Of a stretch of 64,000 bases of DNA, positions 28,084-35,990 are shown piece after piece (position 1 is the first letter of the stretch; each line of letters opens with the position of its first letter). The notes below the pieces were generated by a model, which saw only the letters and a program-made list of their open reading frames with translations, had not been told where the DNA came from and made no database searches. A program made the translations under genes and the position numbers. This stretch comes from Saccharothrix syringae (lineage in GTDB: Bacteria; Actinomycetota; Actinomycetes; Mycobacteriales; Pseudonocardiaceae), in NCBI RefSeq assembly GCF_009498035.1, contig NZ_CP034550.1:2604001-2668000 (forward strand), given 5' to 3'.

Positions 28084-29040
28084 TCAGTCGGGCGCGGCGG
28101 GCGAGTTCGCCTCCGGGACCAGCACGGACGGGGTGCCGGTGCCGTCGGCGGGCACGGACCACACGTCGTTGACGCCGTCGCCGCGCTGGAGCCCGTAGGC
28201 CACGGTGCGGTCGTCGAGCCACGCGGGCTGGTCGTCGACGCTGCGGGTTTCCGCCAGCGGCGTCACCGCCCCGGTGGCGAGGTCACGCACGGACAGCCGC
28301 CAGCCGCGCCGCGGGTCGCCGCCCACGGCCGCCTTGTAGGCGATGCGCGTGCCGTCCGGGGACAGCGACGGGCACTCGACGCCGTCGGCGACCGACCGCA
28401 GGGTCCGCGCGGCGAAGTCGCCCTCCACCAGGTAGCGGTGCCCGCCGGTGGACATCGTGGCGTAGAAGCGGTTGTCGTCGGCGGCGAACGTGACGCCCCA
28501 GAAGTTGCGGTCCGCCGCCGCGGTGACCACACCGTCCACCGAGGACGTGAACTCCTCCAGGGACGTGACCAGCGCCCCGGTGCGGGTGTCGAGGACCCCG
28601 GCGCTGGTGGAGAACCCGTTGGCCGCGTACGAGTGGCCGTCCACGAACAGCGTCCAGGCCACCATCCGCCCGCCGGCCGACACCCGGGCCCGGTTCGGGA
28701 ACCCGGTCAGCGGCACGGTCCGGACCTCGCGCAGGGACGCGTCCAGCACGGCCAGCCCGCCCGCCCCGAACGCGCCGACCGGCCGCAGGCACGCGGTGGT
28801 GCCGCCCGCGCTGTAGGCCCGGTCGCACCGCTGGTCGGTGACCTCCCGGGGCCCGGCCGGGTCGGACCGGGAGACCGTCGACAGCAGGCCGTTGCTCAGC
28901 ACCACCAGGCGCGGCCCGCTCACCGCGCCCGCCGCGGGCGCGGCCCCGGACGGGCCGGACAGCACCGCGTGGCCGACCACCACGCCACCGAGCAGCACCG
29001 CCACCGCCGCCGTGACCAGCAGCTTCGCCCTCGTCCTCAT
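28084..29040 (-). CDS. Membrane-anchored or secreted beta-propeller (TolB/PD40-like) protein
   Basis: This is a 318-residue protein. It starts with a basic stretch and a hydrophobic segment of about 20 residues, either an uncleaved anchor or a signal peptide. The remainder is made of WD40-like PD40 blades, with repeats such as CPSLSPDGTRIAYKAAVGG and DQPAWLDDRTVAYGLQRG typical of TolB-type propellers. Its ATG overlaps the stop of the MFS gene as ATGA, so the two are made together. It may be an extracytoplasmic partner or sensor for the transporter; its ligand is unknown. Confidence 0.75.
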   Translation of the reverse strand: MRTRAKLLVTAAVAVLLGGVVVGHAVLSGPSGAAPAAGAVSGPRLVVLSNGLLSTVSRSDPAGPREVTDQRCDRAYSAGGTTACLRPVGAFGAGGLAVLDASLREVRTVPLTGFPNRARVSAGGRMVAWTLFVDGHSYAANGFSTSAGVLDTRTGALVTSLEEFTSSVDGVVTAAADRNFWGVTFAADDNRFYATMSTGGHRYLVEGDFAARTLRSVADGVECPSLSPDGTRIAYKAAVGGDPRRGWRLSVRDLATGAVTPLAETRSVDDQPAWLDDRTVAYGLQRGDGVNDVWSVPADGTGTPSVLVPEANSPAAPD

Positions 29041-30248
29041 GAACGCCCCCGCACCAGCGCGAACGTGGCGACCAGGGCGAGCACGGCGCCCGCCGCCGCC
29101 AACCGGGTCGCGGCCCCGGGCCCCCACGCCTGCCAGGCCAGGCCGAACAGCACGGACGACCCCAGGTACCCCAGGGCCTGTCCACTCTGGATCACGGCGA
29201 TGCCGGTGGTGCGCAGCCGCTCCGGCAGCAGCGGCCCGGCCAGCGCCATCAGCACGCCGTCCGTGGCCGCGTAGAACACGCCGTAGAGCGCCACGACCAC
29301 CACCACGAGCGACCAGCCGCCCAGCGGGCCGGCGACGAGCAGGTACACCGCGGCGAGCGCCGCGTACCCGCCGAGCACCACCGGCAGCCTGCCCACGCGG
29401 TCGGCCAGCGCGCCCAGCGGCGCCGCCAGCAGCAGGTAGACCAGGCTGGTGCCGACCGCCAGCAGCGGGAACCAGCCGATCGCCAGGCCCTCCCGCTCCT
29501 GGAGCAGCAGGTACACGAACCCGTCGCCGACGGTGGCCAGGCCGAGCAGGGTCGCCGCGAGCACGACCCGCCGCACGCCCGCGTCCCGCCACAGCCCGCC
29601 GACGGCGGAGACCCGCACCGGTCGCGCCGGCAGCGCCGAGCGGTGGTCGCGCACGAACAGCACCAGGACCAGCACGCCCAGGGCGGCGACGCAGGCGCTG
29701 GTCACGAACACGGAGTCGAACGACCCGCCGGTCGCCGCGAGCACCGCCAGGGCGACCAGGGGGCCGAGGAACGCGCCCACGCCGTCCATGGCCCGGTGCG
29801 CGCCGAACGCCCGGCCGAGGTCGCCCGCCGGGGTCGACAGGGTGATCAGCGCGTCCCGGGGCGCGGTCCGCAGGCCCTTGCCGGCCCGGTCGAGCGTGAT
29901 CACCGCGCCCAGCGCGGCGGTCGAGGTGCCCGCCGGCAGCAGGCCCAGCTTGGCCACCGCCGACATGCCGTAGCCGAGGGCCGCCACCGCCTTGCGCCGG
30001 TCGGTGCGGTCGGCGAGGTAGCCGCCGACCAGCCGCAGCAGCGTGGTGGCGCCGGTGTGGAGACCGTCGATGACGCCATAGGCGGCCGGACTGAGCTGGA
30101 GGCCGACGACGAGGTAGAGCGGCAGGACCGCGGTGACCATCTCCGACGAGACGTCGGTGACCAGGCTGACCGCGCCGAGCGCGAAGACGTTCCCGCTCAG
30201 GCCCTTCCAGCCCAGCGCTCTGGGGCGGGGGATCGTGGACAGGTACAC
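29037..30248 (-). CDS. MFS transporter
   Basis: This is a 403-residue, 12-helix major facilitator protein with the loop 2-3 motif GGYLADRTDRRKAV and an equivalent GALADRVGRLPVV in the second half. DRAGKGLRTAPRDALI after helix 4 resembles the drug-resistance MFS group. The GTG at 30248 follows GGAGGTG. It is translationally coupled to the beta-propeller gene. The substrate is not evident. Confidence 0.82.
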   Translation of the reverse strand: MYLSTIPRPRALGWKGLSGNVFALGAVSLVTDVSSEMVTAVLPLYLVVGLQLSPAAYGVIDGLHTGATTLLRLVGGYLADRTDRRKAVAALGYGMSAVAKLGLLPAGTSTAALGAVITLDRAGKGLRTAPRDALITLSTPAGDLGRAFGAHRAMDGVGAFLGPLVALAVLAATGGSFDSVFVTSACVAALGVLVLVLFVRDHRSALPARPVRVSAVGGLWRDAGVRRVVLAATLLGLATVGDGFVYLLLQEREGLAIGWFPLLAVGTSLVYLLLAAPLGALADRVGRLPVVLGGYAALAAVYLLVAGPLGGWSLVVVVVALYGVFYAATDGVLMALAGPLLPERLRTTGIAVIQSGQALGYLGSSVLFGLAWQAWGPGAATRLAAAGAVLALVATFALVRGRS

Positions 30249-30313
30249 GGCGCACCTCCGGGGCGGGGTGCCGCACCCGGCCCGGGCGGACCGGGTGCGG
30301 CTCGGTGGCGGGG

Positions 30314-31705
30314 TCAGTGGCAGGCGGTGGTGCCGTTGTCGGTGAAGCTCCTGCCCGCCTCCGGCACGAACTGCCAGGAGAAGCCGTCGCTGTGCAGGGT
30401 CAGCTTCAGCACGCCGTAGGTGTCGCTGTTGCGCACCTCGCTGTTGGGCTTGATGGTGCCGAACGAGTAGTGGCTCGCGCCGCCCATGCCGGCCACGAAC
30501 GTGCGAATGCCGCGCGCGGTGTCCAGCGCGCCGCTCGGGTTCTGCGGCGCGAATCGCTCGTACTGGTGGTTGTGGCCGAACAGCACCACGTCGGCGTTGT
30601 AGTCGTACAGCGCCTGGAACAGCGGGCGCGTCGCCGTGGACGGGGCGTGGTTGGCGCCCGAGGTGAACAGCGGGTGGTGCCAGTACGCCGCCGTGCACGG
30701 CTTGGTGTTGGCGGCCAGGTCCGCGCGCAGCCACTTCTCCTGCGCGGAGCCCGCCGAGGTGGTGATGTTGGAGTTCAGCGAGACGATGTGCCAGTTGCCC
30801 AGGTCGTACGAGTAGTAGCCCTGGCCGGACGGGCCGGCCACCGAGCCGAAGTAGTTGTAGTAGCCGGTGGCGCCCGACGTGTTGTAGTCGTGGTTGCCCG
30901 GTGACGGGCGCGTGCGCGCCTTGTGCCTGCCCCACGTCGGGTCGTAGTAGTTGGTGAACTCCGCGGCGGTGCCGTTGTCGTAGACGTTGTCGCCGGTGGT
31001 GAAGACCGTGCCGGGGATGCCGTCCAGCAGCGCGGCGGTGGCGCTGTCGCCCGAACCGGAGTCCGCGATGTCGCCCGCGCCGACCAGGACCGGGTCGCCG
31101 CCGGTCCCCGGGGTGGTCGTGGTGGTGCCGGTGGTCAGGACGAGCTGCGGCGCGGTGGCCGAGCCGGACTCGCGCGAGTCGTAGTCCGCGCCGTCGGTGC
31201 TGGTCGAGGTCACCGCGATGCCGTAGGTGCCGTTGGCCCTGACCAGCGAGGTGACGTCGACCTCGTACCAGGCGTTGCGGGACACCGGACCGAGGCTGGT
31301 GAGCGACACCCCGTCGACGGCCGGCTGGTTGTTCCAGGTCACCGACGTCTCCGACCAGGTGGTGTCGGACATCGCCCGGAACGCGCCGCCGGACGGGCCG
31401 GCGGAACCCGACACGTCGTCGGTGTGCAGGCGCAGCTTGGCGTTGGTCACCGCCCCGGACACGCCGGAGACGGTGAACTTGAGGAAGATCCGCTTGACCG
31501 GCGAGCCGTCCACGCCGAGCTGGCCGGAGGTGCCGAAGTTGGTGCCGGTGGCGGAGTCGTCGACGTAGGTGTCGGCGACCGGGGTGAAGGTGGCGGTGGC
31601 CGCCGACGCGGCCGGGAGGTTGTCGGAGGAAGCGACGACGGTGAGGGCGGCGGCGGTGACGACACCGACGGCGAGCACCGCCAGTGGAGCTCTGCGACCT
31701 TGCAT
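30314..31705 (-). CDS. Secreted metallophosphoesterase with N-terminal CBM96-like domain
   Basis: This is a 463-residue exported protein. A signal peptide ends near PAASAATA. A DNRLRE/CBM96-like beta-sandwich spans about 40-195 (ADTYVDDSATGTNFGTSGQL, KRIFLKF, WYEVDVTSLV). The calcineurin-like phosphoesterase domain spans about 205-463 with GAGDIADSG, TTGDNVYDNG, PSPGNHDYN and FGHNHQYER, giving the full metal site. It probably cleaves phosphomonoesters or diesters outside the cell. The ATG at 31705 is used because GAAGGG lies upstream and the signal peptide then starts cleanly; a longer reading begins at 31780. Confidence 0.88.
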   Translation of the reverse strand: MQGRRAPLAVLAVGVVTAAALTVVASSDNLPAASAATATFTPVADTYVDDSATGTNFGTSGQLGVDGSPVKRIFLKFTVSGVSGAVTNAKLRLHTDDVSGSAGPSGGAFRAMSDTTWSETSVTWNNQPAVDGVSLTSLGPVSRNAWYEVDVTSLVRANGTYGIAVTSTSTDGADYDSRESGSATAPQLVLTTGTTTTTPGTGGDPVLVGAGDIADSGSGDSATAALLDGIPGTVFTTGDNVYDNGTAAEFTNYYDPTWGRHKARTRPSPGNHDYNTSGATGYYNYFGSVAGPSGQGYYSYDLGNWHIVSLNSNITTSAGSAQEKWLRADLAANTKPCTAAYWHHPLFTSGANHAPSTATRPLFQALYDYNADVVLFGHNHQYERFAPQNPSGALDTARGIRTFVAGMGGASHYSFGTIKPNSEVRNSDTYGVLKLTLHSDGFSWQFVPEAGRSFTDNGTTACH

Positions 31706-31826
31706 GCGAAACCCTTCGCTTCGGGTTGCCCGGACAGAGGCGTCGCAGAGAGTAGGCGGGCGTGGACAAGGCGTGGCCATGTCCGAGGGGACGGCAGGTG
31801 AACGTCGGGCGAAGCGCTCCCGCCGC

Positions 31827-32681
31827 TCAGTGCAGCTCGGCCGCCGCCGCCCGGAACACCGCGTCGGCCACCCGCGACAGCGGCGGCGAGTCGAGCTTCC
31901 ACTGCTGCCAGTGCAGCGGCACGTCCACCGGGCGGTCCGGGGCCAGGTGCACCAGGCCGCGGTGCCGCCGGACCTGCTGCTCGGTCAGCATCGCCCAGCC
32001 CGCGCCCGCCACCACGGCGTCCTCGAACACGTGCCCGTCCGGCAGGTGGTGGCGCCGCGCCGCCGCGTCGCGGCCGGTCAGGTCCCGGCAGAACGCGTCC
32101 TGGAGGTCGTCCTTGGCGTCGAACACGATCACCGGCGCCTCGTGCAGCGGCCGGTCCGCCCAGCGGCGCGCGAACCGCTTCGCCGCGACCGCGTGGTAGC
32201 GGATGCTCCCGAGTGGACGGGCGCGGCAGCCCTGCACCGGTTGCGGCGACGACGTCACGGCCGCCACGACCAGGCCCCGGCGCAGCAGGTCCGCGGTGTG
32301 GTCCTGGTCCTCCCGCCGCACGGCCAGCACCAGGCCGTCGTCGCCGGCCAGCTCGGTGACCACGCGGCGGAACCAGCTCGACAGCGAGTCGGCGTTGACC
32401 GCCACCGGGATCGGTGTCGGGTCCTCGACCAGGCCCAGCGCCTCGCGCGCGTCCCGGTCCAGCAGCGCCTGCTGGCGGCCGTAGCGGGCGATCACCTCGC
32501 CGGAGTCGGTGAGGCGGGCGGGTTTGGAGCGCACCAGGAGCACCCGCCCGGTGCGCTGTTCGAGCTGCTTGATGCGCTGGCTCACGGCCGAGGGCGTGAC
32601 GTGCAGCGCCCGGGCCGCGGCGTCGAACGTGCCTTCGTCCACAACGGCCAGCAGGGTGCGCACGCACTCCGGATCGAGCAT
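31827..32681 (-). CDS. lysG: LysR-family regulator, ArgP/LysG type
   Basis: This is a 284-residue regulator with an N-terminal winged helix (VRTLLAVVDEGTFDAAARALHVTPSAVSQRIKQLE, read in two parts) and the ArgP-like co-inducer domain (NADSLSSWF, GWAMLTEQQV). It is divergent from the LysE-family exporter gene 70 bases away, the classical LysG-LysE layout for export of basic amino acids. It likely activates the exporter when lysine or arginine accumulates. The symbol is by analogy. Confidence 0.88.
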   Translation of the reverse strand: MLDPECVRTLLAVVDEGTFDAAARALHVTPSAVSQRIKQLEQRTGRVLLVRSKPARLTDSGEVIARYGRQQALLDRDAREALGLVEDPTPIPVAVNADSLSSWFRRVVTELAGDDGLVLAVRREDQDHTADLLRRGLVVAAVTSSPQPVQGCRARPLGSIRYHAVAAKRFARRWADRPLHEAPVIVFDAKDDLQDAFCRDLTGRDAAARRHHLPDGHVFEDAVVAGAGWAMLTEQQVRRHRGLVHLAPDRPVDVPLHWQQWKLDSPPLSRVADAVFRAAAAELH

Positions 32682-32750
32682 CACGCCTTCTAATGATAGG
32701 TAAGGAACTGTAGCTGGTCTTATGGGTCGTTCGTTCCTACCGTCGGTGCC

Positions 32751-33335
32751 GTGATCCCCGCTGTGCTCGCCGGGCTCGGTACCGGCCTGTCCCTCATCGT
32801 CGTCATCGGTGCCCAGAACGCCTTGGTGTTGCGGCAAGGCGTGCTGCGCCAACGGGTCCCGGTCATCGTGACCATCTGCGCGGGGTCCGACGCGCTGCTC
32901 ATCGCGCTCGGGGTGGGCGGTGTGGGCGCGGCGTTGACGGCCTGGCCGGGCGCGTTGGAGGTGGTGCGGTGGGTCGGCGCGGCGTTCCTGGTCGGGTACG
33001 GGGTGCTGGCGGCGCGGCGGGTGCTGCGGCCGGCGGCGCTGGAGATCGGCGGCGCGGCCTCCGCGGCGATCGCCACGTGCCTGGCGCTCACCTGGCTCAA
33101 CCCGCACGTGTACCTGGACACCGTGCTGCTGCTGGGCACCGCGTCCACCGGGTTCGGCGGGGACCGCTGGTGGTTCGGCCTCGGGGCGATGGCGGCCAGC
33201 GCGCTGTGGTTCGGCGGCCTGGGGTTCGGCGCGCGGTGGCTGTCCGGGGTGTTCACCCGGCCCTCGGCCTGGCGGGTGCTGGACGCGGCGGTCGCCGTCG
33301 TGATCACGGCGACCGGCGTCTCCCTGGTGCTCTAG
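32751..33335 (+). CDS. lysE: LysE/ArgO-family amino acid exporter
   Basis: This is a 194-residue membrane protein with five to six helices. Family marks are VIGAQNALVLRQGVLR near the N-terminus and ALTWLNPHVYLDTVLLLG in the middle. It exports lysine or arginine. GTG at 32751 is the start; a ribosome site is not obvious. The 70-base divergent promoter region shared with the LysR gene should hold the activator site. Confidence 0.9.
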   Translation: MIPAVLAGLGTGLSLIVVIGAQNALVLRQGVLRQRVPVIVTICAGSDALLIALGVGGVGAALTAWPGALEVVRWVGAAFLVGYGVLAARRVLRPAALEIGGAASAAIATCLALTWLNPHVYLDTVLLLGTASTGFGGDRWWFGLGAMAASALWFGGLGFGARWLSGVFTRPSAWRVLDAAVAVVITATGVSLVL

Positions 33336-33385
33336 GCGATGGCGGGAGGCGGGGCGCCGCGAGCCCGTGGCGCCCCGGCCCGCGG

Positions 33386-34378
33386 TCAGTGCGCGTACGG
33401 CCAGCCCGACGAGTCGTAACCCAGCAGGTTGACGCCCAGCAGCGAGGCGCCGCCGGAGGTGTAGTAGTGGTAGGCCAGGATGTCGCCGTCCACGTCGGTG
33501 AACACGTCCTGGTGCCCCGGGCCGATGACCGCGTCGTGGGTCGCCAGGATCTCGGTGCCGCCACCGGAGTTGAGGTCGCGGCCGCCGCGGTCCAGGTACG
33601 GGCCGGTGACGGAGGTCGAGCGGCCGACCATGACGCGGTAGGTGCTCGACGCGCCGCGGCAGCAGTAGTCGAACGACACGAACAGGTAGTAGTAGCCGCC
33701 GTGCTTGACGATGGTGGGCGCCTCGACGGGCCCGCCGTTGCGGCTCGCGACCGACCGGATCGTGCCGTCCAGCCGCTTGCCCGTGGACGGGTTGAGCTGG
33801 ACGAGCTTGATGCCCGACCAGAACGAGCCGAAGCTCAGCCACCAGCGGCCCTGGTCGTCGACCACCAGGTTGGGGTCGATGGCGTTGAAGTTGTCGCTGG
33901 TGCGCGACTCGACGACCAGGCCCTGGTCGGTCCAGGAGCCCGCCGCGCCGGTGGTGCTGGTGGCCAGGAAGATCGCCGACCGGTTCGAGCCGAAGCTGGA
34001 CGCCGAGTAGTACAGGTGGTAGCGGCCGTTCTGGTACGACAGGTCCGGGGCCCACAGGTTGCGGCTCCCGTTGGTGTAGGTGGTCGTCCACGGCGCGCCG
34101 TTGGGGAAGACCTGGCCCGCGTTCCGGAAGGCGATGCGGTCGGTCGAGGTCTTCAGCGCGATGTTGTCGCCGGTGTGCGCCACCAGGTAGCCGCCCTCGG
34201 GGCGCTTGGCGAACGACGGGTCGTGCACGCCCACGTCGCCCGTCACCCGACCGGGGTTCGGGTAGGCCATCGCCTGGATTGCGTTAGCGCTACCACTGAT
34301 CGTCAGGCTGGCTGCCGCGGTGAGGGCGGTTAACGTTGTTGCTGCCCACGCGATCGCCTTTGACCTGCGTGTTTGCAT
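33386..34378 (-). CDS. abnA: Secreted endo-1,5-alpha-L-arabinanase GH43
   Basis: This is a 330-residue exported enzyme that cuts the arabinan backbone. A signal peptide of about 33 residues ends near SANAIQA. The rest is one five-bladed GH43 propeller with catalytic Asp in VHDPSF, Asp in NAIDPNLV and Glu in VEAPTIV; NLWAPDLSY and the paired Cys in FDYCCRG are typical arabinanase marks. The ATG follows AGGAGG. Its promoter region has a TTGACG/GATAGT pair, an arabinose-type operator upstream and a CebR-like operator downstream of the start of transcription, so two signals probably converge. Confidence 0.93.
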   Translation of the reverse strand: MQTRRSKAIAWAATTLTALTAAASLTISGSANAIQAMAYPNPGRVTGDVGVHDPSFAKRPEGGYLVAHTGDNIALKTSTDRIAFRNAGQVFPNGAPWTTTYTNGSRNLWAPDLSYQNGRYHLYYSASSFGSNRSAIFLATSTTGAAGSWTDQGLVVESRTSDNFNAIDPNLVVDDQGRWWLSFGSFWSGIKLVQLNPSTGKRLDGTIRSVASRNGGPVEAPTIVKHGGYYYLFVSFDYCCRGASSTYRVMVGRSTSVTGPYLDRGGRDLNSGGGTEILATHDAVIGPGHQDVFTDVDGDILAYHYYTSGGASLLGVNLLGYDSSGWPYAH

Positions 34379-34402
34379 GCTTCGCCTCCTTGCGAGCATC
34401 GC

Positions 34403-34416
34403 TGGGAACCCTCCCA
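34403..34416. promoter_or_regulatory. CebR/CelR-like operator TGGGAACCCTCCCA before abnA
   Basis: This site matches 12 of 14 bases of TGGGAGCGCTCCCA, a known CebR/CelR operator. It lies 25 bases before the abnA start codon, within the predicted leader. The site before the beta-helix gene differs from it by one base. Confidence 0.6.
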
Positions 34417-34426
34417 GGTGGGGCCA

Positions 34427-34456
34427 ACTATCCCGAGCGCGACGTTCCGGCGTCAA
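34427..34456 (-). promoter_or_regulatory. abnA promoter
   Basis: On the minus strand TTGACG (34456-34451) and GATAGT (34432-34427) are 18 bases apart, a good sigma-70-like promoter. Transcription would begin near 34420, leaving a leader of about 40 bases that contains the CebR-like site. Confidence 0.6.
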
Positions 34457-34473
34457 GGGTTGAGACGATTCAA

Positions 34474-34487
34474 TGTGAGCGCTAACA
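34474..34487. promoter_or_regulatory. Arabinose-type operator TGTGAGCGCTAACA upstream of abnA
   Basis: This matches 12 of 14 bases of the araB operator. It lies about 18 bases upstream of the abnA -35 box and overlaps the stop codon of the epoxide hydrolase gene. A weaker match (CGTTAGCGCTACCA, 34282-34295) lies inside the abnA signal-peptide region, roughly 190 bases away, so a loop is possible. Confidence 0.6.
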
Positions 34488-35573
34488 GGTGGCCCGGGGT
34501 GCCCGTCCCGCGAAGAACGCCCGGATGTCGGCCACCAGCAGGTCCGGCACCTCCAGCGCGGCGAAGTGGCCGCCCCGGTCGAACTCGCTCCAGTGCTCGA
34601 CCCGGTGCGTCCGCTCGGCCAGCGGCCGGACCGGCAGCACGATGTCGTGCGCGAACACCGCGACGCCCAGCGGTGCCGGGCAGGCGGGCTTCGGCGCGAG
34701 GCCGCTCTCCCGGGTCAGCCGCGCCGACGAGCCGGCGGTGCCGGTGAGCCAGTACAGCATCACGTTGGTCAGCACCCGGTCCACCGGGATGGCCGAGGCG
34801 GGGTCGGTCCACTCGGTGAACTTCTCCGCGATCCACGCGAGCTGCCCCGCCGGCGAGTCGGTCAGCGCGTAGGCGACGGTCTGCGGGCGGGTGCCCTGCA
34901 GGACCTGGTAGCCGGGGCGCTGCCGGAGGTACCCCTCGATCCGGTCGAGCCTGCGCCGGTCCTCTCCGGACAGTTCGACGCCCTCGACCGGCGGCGTGGG
35001 CAGGTAGTTGACGTGCACCCCGACGACGCGGTCCGGTGCCACCGCGCCCATCGCCTGCGCGATGCCCGAACCCCAGTCGCCGCCCTGCGCGCCGTAGCGG
35101 GGGTAGCCGAGGCGGGTCATCAGCTCGGTGAACGCCCGCGCCACGCGCGTCACGTCCCAGCCGCGCTCGGTGGTGGGGCCGGACAGGCCGAAGCCGGGGA
35201 TGGACGGCACGACGACGTGGAAGTCGCGCGACAGGGGCCCGACCACGTCCAGGAACTCGACCACCGAGCCGGGCCAGCCGTGGATCAGGACCAGGGGCAG
35301 GGCGTCCGGGCGCGGTGAGCGGACGTGGAGGAAGTGCACCCGCTGGCCGTCGACGTGCGTGGTGAACTGGGGGAACGCGTTCAGCTCGGCCTCGTGCCGC
35401 CGCCAGTCGTAGTGGTTCAGCCAGTGGTCGGCCAGCGCGCGGGCGCGGGCGAGGGGGAAGCCGTAGTCGAAGCCGGCGCCGGGCAGCTCGTCGGGCCAGC
35501 GGGTGCGGGCCAGGCGGTCGGCCAGGTCGTCGAGGTCGGCTTGCGGCACGTCCAGCTCGAAGGGCTCGATCAT
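34482..35573 (-). CDS. Epoxide hydrolase (alpha/beta hydrolase with EHN domain)
   Basis: This is a 363-residue cytoplasmic enzyme. The N-terminal EHN domain (FELDVPQADLDDLADRL, RTRWPDE) is followed by an alpha/beta hydrolase core with the oxyanion HGWPGS, the nucleophile Asp in AQGGDWGS and the His in RGGHFAAL. It hydrolyses epoxides to diols. The ATG follows GGAG. Three TTGGT-N3-ACCAA-type sites immediately upstream indicate tight control by a TetR-like regulator, yet none is encoded beside it. Its stop lies within the arabinose-type operator of the next gene. Confidence 0.9.
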   Translation of the reverse strand: MIEPFELDVPQADLDDLADRLARTRWPDELPGAGFDYGFPLARARALADHWLNHYDWRRHEAELNAFPQFTTHVDGQRVHFLHVRSPRPDALPLVLIHGWPGSVVEFLDVVGPLSRDFHVVVPSIPGFGLSGPTTERGWDVTRVARAFTELMTRLGYPRYGAQGGDWGSGIAQAMGAVAPDRVVGVHVNYLPTPPVEGVELSGEDRRRLDRIEGYLRQRPGYQVLQGTRPQTVAYALTDSPAGQLAWIAEKFTEWTDPASAIPVDRVLTNVMLYWLTGTAGSSARLTRESGLAPKPACPAPLGVAVFAHDIVLPVRPLAERTHRVEHWSEFDRGGHFAALEVPDLLVADIRAFFAGRAPRATC

Positions 35574-35584
35574 CGCTTACTCCG

Positions 35585-35641
35585 TTGGTGTGACCAATGT
35601 TGGTGACACCAACGATAAGTGATGGACGTTGGTCTTGCCAA
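35585..35641. promoter_or_regulatory. Three TTGGT-N3-ACCAA operator copies before the epoxide hydrolase gene
   Basis: TTGGTGTGACCAA (35585-35597), TTGGTGACACCAA (35600-35612, fully symmetric) and TTGGTCTTGCCAA (35629-35641, one change) follow one another within 57 bases. The first begins 12 bases before the start codon. Such clustered 13-bp dyads are typical of TetR-family operators. Confidence 0.7.
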
Positions 35642-35990
35642 CGGTTTGGTGGTTCCGATGGGCTCGCGGTGGACGGTGGGGGCGCTGGAGCGGGTTGGCG
35701 CGCGGGTGGTCCCGGGAGAGCCACCTTTTCGCGGTCTCGTGCTCGTCCTGGTCCTGGCCGGTCGTCTCCCGCCTTCCGGACGGGGTCCCGATCCGGGCGA
35801 GCAGGATGATCGAGGCCGGCGGGAAAGCGCGCCGGCGCCCGGGAAGGCGAGTACGACGGGAATGGTCCGGCCGACGATGCGACCCTTTTCCGTGGTGTCG
35901 TCATCGTCGGGGGGACAGTCCGGCGTTGTGCCGCGCAACCCCGGTCGGGCAACGGGTTCGGGTGCGGATGCCCCGGGACGCGGTACCAGG
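35642..35990. other. Gene-free stretch
   Basis: Open frames here have no recognisable motif and the composition is irregular compared with neighbouring genes. It may hold the promoter of the MmcQ-like gene or decayed sequence. No convincing terminator or repeat was seen. Confidence 0.4.

Noticed and set aside
31807..31822. GAAGCGCTCCC sequence as a further CebR-like operator
   Set aside because: It matches about 10 of 14 bases and lacks symmetry; it was judged too weak to call.
35619..35990. In-frame extension upstream of the MmcQ-like gene
   Set aside because: The extension gives a random-looking product and starts among the epoxide hydrolase operators; family members begin near the TTG at 35991.
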